From positions 372,001-436,000 of the forward strand of contig JASVEC010000013.1 of assembly GCA_030770535.1 (NCBI GenBank): DNA of 64,000 bases, given 5' to 3'. Under the pieces are notes generated by a model. That model was not told where the DNA came from and made no database searches. It saw only the letters and a list, made by a program, of their open reading frames with translations. Of the stretch, positions 22,900 to 31,134 are shown piece by piece (positions within the stretch are counted from its first letter, which is position 1; each line of letters begins with the position of its first letter). Source of the DNA: Batkoa obscura (taxonomy: Eukaryota; Entomophthoromycota; Entomophthoromycetes; Entomophthorales; Batkoaceae). The translations under genes were made by a program, and so were the position numbers.

Positions 22900-22992
22900 G
22901 TGTTTTGTATTTTTTTTATTAAATGTTTAATAGATATATAAGATGTAAATATATAATTATTTGACTTTGTTTTTTATTAAAATAAAAGCAAA

Positions 22993-24699
22993 ATGCAAGC
23001 TTTTATAACTAAACTTCGAAATGGAATTTCTAAAAACTTTAATATGGTAGGGAGAAGCACATTGTATAAACATTGTAATTCATTTACATCAATTTTAGCA
23101 ACTATTCACAATAACCCAGAGTTTATGGAATTTTATAATAAAACAAAAAAAAGAAAAGAAAAGTTATTAAATTTTACTATTAATAATAACAAACTTAATC
23201 AAGCAATGTATAAAATTAGTGCTTTAAAGGAAACAGGAAATAAAAACCAATGGGTAGTATTATTATCGATTATAGCTTCAATATATTCTTTTGATGAATG
23301 TAAAAGTTTTGGATTTAATAGAAATAGAAATCAATATGATTATTCAAAAATAATTAATAATAATAATAAAACACCAACATTACAACCTATTATTAAAAAT
23401 ACAAAAAAAATTAGAGATGAGCAAATTGAGATTATTATACAATATTTACTTGATAATTCAACTATTTCACCAAGATTTAGTAAAAAAAATAATGATAAAT
23501 ATTTGTCAGAGAATATATATATATTAAATAAAAGTAGAAGAATGATATACAGTAAATATTTTAATGATTTAAAAGATAAAGCAGTAGCTAGGTCAACATT
23601 TTTCAAATATATACTAAATAATTTTAAAAATCCAGCAAGAAAAACAGATTTATGTAATATATGTGCCCAGTATACAGTTAGAAAAAAGTTATTTGAAAAT
23701 AAAATAAATATGGCAACAAAAAATAAAGCAGAGATAGAAGAATCTTTTAATAAAGAAAAAAGGTTATATAAATTACATGAATTTTGTGTTGATACTCAAA
23801 AAAACATACTTAATGAAACTATCAAAAAATTAAATAATAGAAGTTGTATAATAATTTTAGACTTTAAACAAAATATGGAAATAGGAACAAGACCAGATCC
23901 AATAAACTTAGACCATTATAACAAACAAGCTATATCAGTATTAGGATTTGGCGTTTTGTATTTAAAAAACGATAAAACAATAGGCAAAATTTATTTTGAT
24001 TATTTATCTGAAATACTAAATCATGATTCAGCATATGCAGGGGATTGTTTAATTGATTTAATATCTAAAGAGCCTTTACTCAAAAAGTTTACAAAAATTA
24101 ATATATGGGCAGATATAGGATATCATTTTAAATCTCAAGAGTTTTTATATTATACATTTGAAGAAATTTATAAAATAAATAGTAGTTTAAATATTGATCT
24201 TAATTTTTTTGCCGAGCATCATGGAAAAAGTATAATTGATGGTCATTTTGGAAATCTTTCACAGTGGAAAAATAATCTTGAAGCATTAAGTAAAATAGAA
24301 GATATTGATCAATTAATTTCAAAATTTGTGATTTTTATTCGTAAACATAATATAATTAATAACTCAACTGTCAATAATGGGAAAACAGATATAATTTTTA
24401 AAAAGTATGAAAGAAACAAAGATACAAAAATAATAATAAAAATACAAGGCATTAGAAAGTATTTACATTTTATTAAACGTGATAATAAACTACACTGTTA
24501 TCCAGTATCTGATAGATCAAAAAAAAGTGATATAATTCCAATTAAAGTTATAGAGTCTATAGAGAATAGAAAAATTAAAAGATCAACTCCAGCTTATCTT
24601 ACAAAAATAACAGAAAATTTAAAAGTTTCAATATTTAGTAGGCAAGTAAGTAGCTTACTAAACGATAGAAATCAATTATTAAATGTTGATATTACTTAA
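22993..24699 (+). CDS. Transposase of the GGGGGTGTCC transposon (copy 1)
   Basis: A 568-residue intact frame. The N-terminal part (1-60) is basic and may bind DNA. A CNIC pair at about residues 221-224 opens a likely zinc-binding spacer. A candidate catalytic core follows: Asp in IIILDFKQ (about 290), Asp in INIWADIGYHF (about 374) and Glu in FFAEHHGKSIIDGHFG (about 408), which fits a DDE pattern with about 33 residues between the last two. The AEHHGK..DGHFG box recalls eukaryotic DDE transposases of the Sola/MULE-like groups, but I cannot place the superfamily. It is clearly more diverged from copies 2 and 3 than those are from each other. Confidence 0.8.
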   Translation: MQAFITKLRNGISKNFNMVGRSTLYKHCNSFTSILATIHNNPEFMEFYNKTKKRKEKLLNFTINNNKLNQAMYKISALKETGNKNQWVVLLSIIASIYSFDECKSFGFNRNRNQYDYSKIINNNNKTPTLQPIIKNTKKIRDEQIEIIIQYLLDNSTISPRFSKKNNDKYLSENIYILNKSRRMIYSKYFNDLKDKAVARSTFFKYILNNFKNPARKTDLCNICAQYTVRKKLFENKINMATKNKAEIEESFNKEKRLYKLHEFCVDTQKNILNETIKKLNNRSCIIILDFKQNMEIGTRPDPINLDHYNKQAISVLGFGVLYLKNDKTIGKIYFDYLSEILNHDSAYAGDCLIDLISKEPLLKKFTKINIWADIGYHFKSQEFLYYTFEEIYKINSSLNIDLNFFAEHHGKSIIDGHFGNLSQWKNNLEALSKIEDIDQLISKFVIFIRKHNIINNSTVNNGKTDIIFKKYERNKDTKIIIKIQGIRKYLHFIKRDNKLHCYPVSDRSKKSDIIPIKVIESIENRKIKRSTPAYLTKITENLKVSIFSRQVSSLLNDRNQLLNVDIT

Positions 24700-25238
24700 A
24701 TTATTGATAGCTAAGTTAATAAATAGTCAAAGAACAAGTAGCTGTAATAATAAATAAAAACTATTACTACATTGCTTACATTATATGAAGATGGCTAATT
24801 ATAGTTTAGGGTTGATTACTCCCTTTTATGCAGCTATTTATTAACTTGGCGATATATTAACAATATAATCATAACATTAAAATTAAAATTATTTATTTGT
24901 TTAATAGCAAATTTCCAATATTGGTTATAAAACAGTTAATAATAAATATTTCTCAATGAAGTTTTATCAAAGTATCTATTTATTTACATAATACAACTTT
25001 GGTTAATATCAATATATAAGTTATATTATTAAAAGCCTTATTAATCCGGGGATTTCTATTAAATTTAGTAAAAATTCTGCTAACTTATAATATAAACTAT
25101 AATAAAATAATTTAAAACTGTGTTAGATACCTTTGGTTTTTAATAAATAATTTATTTTTATAAAATTTTAAGCAAAGCCTTTAAAATATAAAATATTTAA
25201 AAATTGGATAAAAAAATGAAACCAATTCAGATATCCCC

Positions 25239-25574
25239 ATATACTTACTAAGATTTCCTAAAGTGACTTCCAATGTTAAAAGACAAATTTTATCAGATTC
25301 ATTAGTATTTGTCTCTCTATAAGCATAGCTTTATCAAATAAGTTGTTGCTGCATCCAGGCTGATATTAAGCCATGTACTTTACCACGTGGTTCATTAATT
25401 GTATTAATAGAATAAAGTGGTAAAGGATTAAGTGGTATTAATCACAGAGTTAACTTGGATAGGACTAGGCCGAATACACTTTCAAATATAAGTTAAAATT
25501 ATTTATAATGGGGCTAAAGTATGATAAAAGTTTTATATTGGGGAAATTATAAGATAAATATATTCCATACTGTT
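25239..25574. other. Diverged outer part of a peptide-gene upstream region
   Basis: From about 25375 this contains the block TGGTTCATTAATTGTATTAATAG and AGGACTAGGCCGAAT, which also occur near 18800-18900 in inverted form with many differences. Confidence 0.6.
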
Positions 25575-26679
25575 CATTTTTATTTCATTCAATATGATGC
25601 TATACTTGGTTAATTCATATCTTGTTAAATTAATTATTACATAAATATATATTTAATAAAAAAAACTACTTAAAAAGTATTACTAAACGTTATTTACCAT
25701 TGCTACCATGCTACTGGGGTATCATCTGCTGTTACATTAACTAAGTTCATACTCCACAATTTTAATTTCAAAGGTATAGGCTATCTAGTTTTTATATTGG
25801 AGAACCTTTTTATGAAAATAACTAATATATAATTCAAGTTTTTTTTGGATAACATTTAATTTAGTAAATTTACTTGACAAGTTTACTCACAAAAGGTAAA
25901 TCCCAAAATGAGTTAAATTTTAAAGGGATTCAATATAATAGTATCCCTGATTTATTTATTACTAGACTGCACTTTAATTTAATTTGCTCATTTTTAGTCT
26001 ACTTATGAATATGTGTTAAAGATCTTTTCACATTTATTGTGATGTTATCTAAAATGTTCATTTATTTATATTATATAAATATTTGAATAAAGTCGAAAAT
26101 AAAAATAATATCATAATAATAATAGCTAATAAACAGTTAAATGTTGTATACTTCATAACGACAGCAACAAGGCAAAAAGCTATTTAATTAATTGTATGAT
26201 TGTTTTATCATAACAATATAATGGTAAGTTATAAATAAAAGTACCCAACGTAATGGTTATTTTAATTTATTAGTTAAAAGGTATATGATATAATGTTTAT
26301 AAAAGTAAACAGACTCTAAAATTTTAAGTATTTTTTAAAAGGTGTGTATAATAATTTATAGAATAGAGTTCTTCTATTTAGGTCTATGGAGAATATAATC
26401 GTAAAAAGTTCAAATAAAGGATGGATAATAAAAGTGCTATATTATTAATATATTTCAAATATTATTTAATCAACGACAATGTGCTATACCTACCATGTGT
26501 TGTCAATGTAAATTAGGTTACAAATGAGGCTAACCATTGAGCTTAACTTGAGGTATCCATTGTAAAAACCAAATCAACATTTATATACAAGTATGTATTA
26601 TAATCAAGGAGTATAAATAGTGGTGCTTTATCATTCAATTGACTTAAACTACCTTAGATACAAATTACTTATAAACGAA
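25375..26679 (+). promoter_or_regulatory. Conserved upstream region of HWP-peptide copy 2
   Basis: Same ordered blocks as copy 1: GTGGTTCATTAATTG near 25387, CTACTGGGGTATCATCTGCT near 25711, GAGTTAAATTTTAAAGGG near 25910, CCATGTGTTGTC near 26493 and GTATAAATAG near 26610. The stretch TTAGATACAAATTACTTATA just before the ATG is also shared across copies. Confidence 0.7.
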
Positions 26680-26857
26680 ATGCAAGTTACTTTACTCATC
26701 GCTTACACTGTTTACATCTTGTCTGCAATCACTTCAGTTCCAGTAAATAATCAACCAGCTGCTAACAAATCCTATGGCTTTGAAACTCGTGGTCACTGGC
26801 CTTAAACATTAAACTAGACCTTAGACAACTACTAGAGAAATATTACTTAGAAATAAA
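25575..26857 (+). repeat. Right arm of the large inverted repeat
   Basis: Reverse complement of 17415-18697 with no difference found by eye over 1,283 bp. The spacer between arms is 6,877 bp. Beyond 26857 the two flanks diverge at once. Confidence 0.93.
26680..26805 (+). CDS. Small secreted peptide precursor, HWP family (copy 2)
   Basis: The 41-residue product is identical to copy 1: hydrophobic signal segment, VNNQPAA, variable core NKSYGFETRG, terminal HWP. The start is the ATG at 26680; the frame is open further upstream only to a GTG at 26620, which lies beyond the conserved TTAGATACAAATTACTTATA leader and is unlikely to be used. The stop is followed by a conserved 3' leader (ACTAGACCTTAGACAACTA) and an AATAAA near 26851. 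The next copy follows 2,129 bp downstream on the same strand. Confidence 0.78.
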   Translation: MQVTLLIAYTVYILSAITSVPVNNQPAANKSYGFETRGHWP

Positions 26858-27282
26858 CATGACGATATAGAAATAATACTATTTTGAATATCTTTAAATA
26901 ACAATTTCTATTTATTATAAATCATAAAATTAAAAAGATTATTATTTTATTAACAACAGGGTATGTAAATATATAGATATATTATTTTGTTCATTCTTTA
27001 TGCATAGTAAAATTGAATAAAATTGTATCAGACCTTAAACATATTTCTACATCAAAAATAATATTGAATTTGCTTTATCCTAATACAACTTGATGTGTTA
27101 ATGAATATGTTTAAGGTTTTGGTCATATAAAACTTTAATGTGCTAAAACAAATAAAATATTTATAAGTTTAAAATTCTAATAAATCCATCTTTACTAATA
27201 CTAATTTATTATTTATTATTTTACCACTTCACTGAAATATCTCTGCGCTTTGACTTCTATATCTTTAAACAGAATTCCATAT
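26858..27282. other. Intergenic between peptide copies 2 and 3
   Basis: AT-rich 3' flank; nothing recognised before the MITE at 27283. Confidence 0.4.
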
Positions 27283-27381
27283 GGGGGTGTTTTTTTTGGG
27301 TTCATCACTTTTTCTATCTTTTAAGCGCTGTTTGAGCGGAAAAATTGTTAATAAAATTCTTAAGCATAGAAATACATCCTC
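27283..27381 (+). mobile_element. MITE family 1, copy at 27.3 kb
   Basis: 99 bp, GGGGGTGTTTTTTTTGGGTT to ATACATCCTC, with ATAT flanks. The core is slightly diverged (AAGCGCTGTTTGAGCGGAAA). Confidence 0.87.
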
Positions 27382-27469
27382 ATATTCTATTGTAATAATT
27401 AATATTTCGTATCTCATAAAAACTCAAGGTTTAGAAAATTACACCATTGTTGCATCTAGAATATCATAG

Positions 27470-28808
27470 ACTTACACCTCAACTCGTGGCTCATTAATTA
27501 TATTAATAGGATAAAATAGTGAACAATAAAGGAGTATTAAACATTGAATTAACTTGAATAGGACTAAACCGATTACATTTTTAAATAAGTCAAAGTTATA
27601 TACATGGGACTAAACCTTATTAGATATTTTATATTAAGGGGAATTTATGATTAATTTATTCTTTAACGGTCATTTCTTGCTTTAACTGTATGAAACTAAG
27701 CCTGGCTAACCCAAGTAACTTGTTCAATACCTTTTATTATTATACTTTTTCTAAAGCTAAATAAAGAATCCCAATAAGCGTTGGGTATTATTATCACTTT
27801 GTTGCTGAGGTATCATTTGTATTTTATTGATTAAAATTATTATTGTAATCAAAGTCTTATACCTTGCGCTTTTAGCTCTAATGATACAAATAATTCATTT
27901 TAAATATCGGTAATTTTTTTAAAAAAATATCAAATAGATTATACTAGTTTTTTATGGATAACCTATTAAATTTAGTAATTTGTACTCCAATTTTAAGTAC
28001 AAGAGCTAAATTCTAAAATCAGTTAAATTTCAAAGGGATTTAATTTTATAGTAAACTCAACTTTTTGTTGGACTGTAGTACTTTAATTATATTTGATATA
28101 TTTATGAATATTTCTAAAGAAACACACACTAAGAGTTTCTTTAACTTCAATGTCTGTACTTTTTTCTAATTTCGTTATCACTTGAGCTGAAAGTTAAATA
28201 ACTGTAAAATAGATAATGATGTCAAGATAATAATAATTAATACGAGATTAAATAACATATAATCAATAATTCAAAGCAACAAGTTACTAATAGTTAAATA
28301 TTTTATGATGTCAAATTGCAATGAAAATAGTTTTATATAATAATAACATGAAGATGAGTAATAAATACAAAGTGGCCCAAAACGGCTATTAGTTTCTTCC
28401 TATAGGTCAACGCATATGAGATAGGTATTTATAGAGTTGAAAAAACCTAGATTTTAAATATATTTATTAGAAGGGTGTATAAAAATATGAAAAATCTAGT
28501 TTTTTTATTCAAATTATAAAATATAAACGTAAAGTTTTTAAATTAAGGATAACTAACAAGAATGATACATTACAAATGTAAATCAAGTATGTATTTGGTC
28601 AACCGTAATGGGCTATATACCACGAGCTATTGATATAAATCAAGTCATAAACGAATCAATCTATAAAGTTTAATTCGAATTGCCACCGGTAGTAACACAT
28701 CTAATATTTTTAATATAGTTCCGTGATTTACCAAAAAATATAAATAGTAGTATTTCTACCATTCTTATAAAATTTAATTACGTTAGATACTTCTCAATCA
28801 TAAATAAA
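27470..28808 (+). promoter_or_regulatory. Conserved upstream region of HWP-peptide copy 3
   Basis: Diverged versions of the shared blocks: AACTCGTGGCTCATTAAT near 27480, AGGACTAAACCGATT near 27562, GCTGAGGTATCATTTGT near 27804, CAGTTAAATTTCAAAGGG near 28020, CTATATACCACGAGCTA near 28613 and ATATAAATAG near 28738. Order and spacing match the other copies although identity is lower, which argues for a functional layout. Confidence 0.65.
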
Positions 28809-28934
28809 ATGCAAGTTAGTTTACTCATCGCTTACACTGTTTACATCTTGTCTGCAATCACTTCAGTTCCAGTAAATAACCAACCAGCTGCTGAAAAATT
28901 CTTTAATAGTGGAACTCATCGTCACTGGCCTTAA
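28809..28934 (+). CDS. Small secreted peptide precursor, HWP family (copy 3)
   Basis: 41 residues. Compared with copies 1/2, the first 28 codons differ at 2 bases (one replacement, T4S). The next 10 codons differ at 12 bases, replacing 8 residues with no silent-only change. The last 3 codons (HWP) are identical. The core here is EKFFNSGTHR. This sharp contrast points to selection for diversity in the core of the mature peptide while signal, NQPAA block and HWP end stay fixed. Function is unknown; a secreted ligand or recognition peptide is the likeliest reading. Confidence 0.8.
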   Translation: MQVSLLIAYTVYILSAITSVPVNNQPAAEKFFNSGTHRHWP

Positions 28935-29349
28935 ATTCTGAACCAAACATTAGATTATTATTAGAACTGCACTTATTCATAAATAAACTAAATAATTTGT
29001 ACTTTTTATATATAATGATTATAATATGCTATTAATTGTAATAAATAAAAATCTCTTATTTTTTATGAAACAAAATCCAAAAATATTTCTAGTAAATTAT
29101 TGAGGTAAAAAAACATTCTAAATAATGAAAATATATTTTTCAAATATAAGGCAGTGATTTATTCAAAGAAAAAGTTAAAAGAAAGATCGAGAAATAGCCC
29201 AAGCTTTTGACCTCTGGGGTAAGGAAGTATGGCCTTCGTATTGTTACCAGTTTAGAATGAGGGGATGAGCGTAGGGGCATGTTTTCCTCTGCAAAGAACC
29301 AAGGCCTTTCATTCCTGATGAAAATATTAAGTTCATCTTTTCTCTATTT
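28935..29349. other. Intergenic, nothing recognised
   Basis: 3' flank of peptide copy 3. A GC-richer patch at about 29185-29310 has no frame I can support. Confidence 0.4.
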
Positions 29350-29448
29350 GGGGATGTTTTTTTTGGTTTCATCACTTTTTCCATTTTTTAAGGGCTATTT
29401 GAGCGGAAAGATTGTTAGCAAAATTCTTAAACACAAAAATACATCCCC
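29350..29448 (+). mobile_element. MITE family 1, copy with ATTT duplication
   Basis: 99 bp, GGGGATGTTTTTTTTGGTTT to ATACATCCCC. It is flanked by ATTT on both sides (29346-29349, 29449-29452) instead of palindromic ATAT, which fixes the element ends at the G/C runs and the target duplication at 4 bp. Confidence 0.88.
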
Positions 29449-29616
29449 ATTTATTAGTATGCTATGATACAAGCAACTGTCTTACAAAACTTTAATAGTT
29501 GGGCAACCGCAAAATTAACTTTCCAATCCATTTATAGTCAAAGTCTAGGGCTTTATAAACAAATATTCCTACTTGAATATCTTCAACAATGAGTTACTAT
29601 TTTAGCTCTACTATAT

Positions 29617-30552
29617 GGGGGTGTCCGAATTAGTCATTTTTTTATCCAATTTTTAAATTATTTTGTTATAATTTATATTGTAGGTTAGCGGGATTTCTAT
29701 CAAATTTAATATAAATTCCTGAATTAGCAAGGCTTTTACCAATATAGCCTATATAGTGATGTTAATCAAAGTTGTAATATGTAAATAAATATATATATTT
29801 ATAAAACTTTATTAAGAAATATTTATTATTAACTGTTTTATAACCAATATTGGAAATTTGCTATTAAACAAATAAATAATTTTAATTTTAATGTTATGAT
29901 TATATTGTTAATATATCGCCAAGTTAATAAATAGCTGCATAAAAGGGAGTAATCAACCCTAAACTATAATTAGCCATCTTCATATAATGTAAGCAATGTA
30001 GTAATAGTTTTTATTTATTATTACAGCTACTTGTTCTTTGACTATTTATTAACTTAGCTATCAATAATTTAAGTAATATCAACATTTAATAATTGATTTC
30101 TATCGTTTAGTAAGCTACTTACTTGCTTACTAAATATTGAAACTTTTAAATTTTCTGTTATTTTTGTAAGATAAGCTGGAGTTGATCTTTTAATTTTTCT
30201 ATTCTCTATAGACTCTATAACTTTAATTGGAATTATATCACTTTTTTTTGATCTATCAGATACTGGATAACAGTGTAGTTTATTATCACGTTTAATAAAA
30301 TGTAAATACTTTCTAATGCCTTGTATTTTTATTATTATTTTTGTATCTTTGTTTCTTTCATACTTTTTAAAAATTATATCTGTTTTCCCATTATTGACAG
30401 TTGAGTTATTAATTATATTATGTTTACGAATAAAAAGCTCAACTTTTGAAATTAATCGATTAATATTTTTTATTTTACCCAATGCTTTGAAATTATTTTT
30501 CTAGTATAAAAGATTTCCAAAATGACCATCAATTATACTTTTTCCATGATGC
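29617..30552 (-). mobile_element. Internally deleted copy of the GGGGGTGTCC transposon
   Basis: It starts with an intact terminus (GGGGGTGTCCGAATTAG after ATAT) and holds the 3' UTR and the last ~150 codons of the transposase in reverse. It breaks at about 30552 within the codons for the EHHGK box and joins directly to the leader-type repeat at 30553. The other terminus is not found. Confidence 0.85.
30069..30550 (-). pseudogene. Transposase fragment (C-terminal part)
   Basis: On the minus strand this matches the last ~150 residues of the transposase, from the end of the DGHFG box through KRSTPAYLTKITENLKV to the stop. It is closest to copy 1 in the IRKHNIINNSTVNNGKTD stretch. The catalytic core is lost and there is at least one frame break near 30500. 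Confidence 0.85.
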
Positions 30553-31011
30553 TGTGATTGTTGGTACTCAGTGGTAGGAGTTAAAAGCAGTTATTGCTTG
30601 ATTAATTTGCCTTGAGTCGAAAGGCCTTAGTTTATATAACTAAGATAGACTTAAATGAGTAAGAATGATATGTAATAAGTTACGAACTATGTAAAATAAA
30701 TAGAATAGACAATACTACTGTAAAATCTACCTAAGATGTTGTCAGAAAGGCTTAGTGACTTTATTAATGGTACGATATCAGGGAGTAACTCAGTTAAAAA
30801 GCCTCGAGTTATCATGTTGAAGAATCTCTTTTATATTCTTTGCAATATGAAGTTAGAAATTCTCACAGCAAATCAAAACAAGAAACTTTGGATTGATTAT
30901 ACCACATTATTCACGGTCAAATTGATTACAAGACTACCACTAGCTTTGTAACCAAGTTCAATGATTGTTATGTTATAATTAATCCGAGAGCTGATAAACC
31001 AATATTTCACA
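30553..31011 (+). repeat. Leader repeat, long form, next to the deleted transposon
   Basis: About 459 bp, TGTGATTGTTGGTACTCAG to CAATATTTCACA. It is longer than the version inside the full transposons. It contains a short frame from an ATG at 30736 (MLSERLSDFINGT...) that is also partly readable at 59812, hinting at a decayed coding exon. I cannot identify it. Confidence 0.65.
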
Positions 31012-31032
31012 TAGCATTTTTAATATCAATAT

Positions 31033-31130
31033 GGGGGTGTTTTTTTGGCTTCATTACTTTTTCTATCTTTTTAGCGCTATTTGAGCGAAAAAATTGTTAG
31101 TAAAATCCTTAAACGCAAAAATATATCCCC
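31033..31130 (+). mobile_element. MITE family 1, copy abutting transposon copy 2
   Basis: 98 bp between ATAT at 31029-31032 and ATAT at 31131-31134. The second ATAT is at the same time the left flank of the transposon starting at 31135. Confidence 0.88.
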
Positions 31131-31134
31131 ATAT

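Larger units (their letters stand above)
22376..25238 (+). mobile_element. DNA transposon, full-length copy 1 (2,863 bp)
   Basis: It begins GGGGGTGTCCAAATTGG and ends CCAATTCAGATATCCCC, with ATAT on each side as target duplication. The termini of the other two copies (GGGGGTGTCCGAATTGG) show that this one has drifted at its ends. It holds one 568-codon transposase frame and a leader segment (22543-22899) that occurs elsewhere as a separate repeat. It lies between the arms of the large inverted repeat. Confidence 0.9.

Noticed and set aside
23340-23606. Reverse-strand frames of about 88 residues inside each transposase gene
   Set aside because: They are mirror frames of the low-GC transposase coding sequence and follow its conservation exactly.
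26620-26679. A 61-residue version of the HWP peptide starting upstream of the ATG
   Set aside because: The upstream part starts with GTG, runs through the TATA-proximal leader and is not conserved as protein in the other copies, whereas the ATG giving 41 residues is shared by all intact copies.
17415-26857. Reading the large inverted repeat as the ends of a giant transposon
   Set aside because: The arms contain a paralogous gene with its control region, older homology continues past the arms, and no target duplication or transposase belongs to them.
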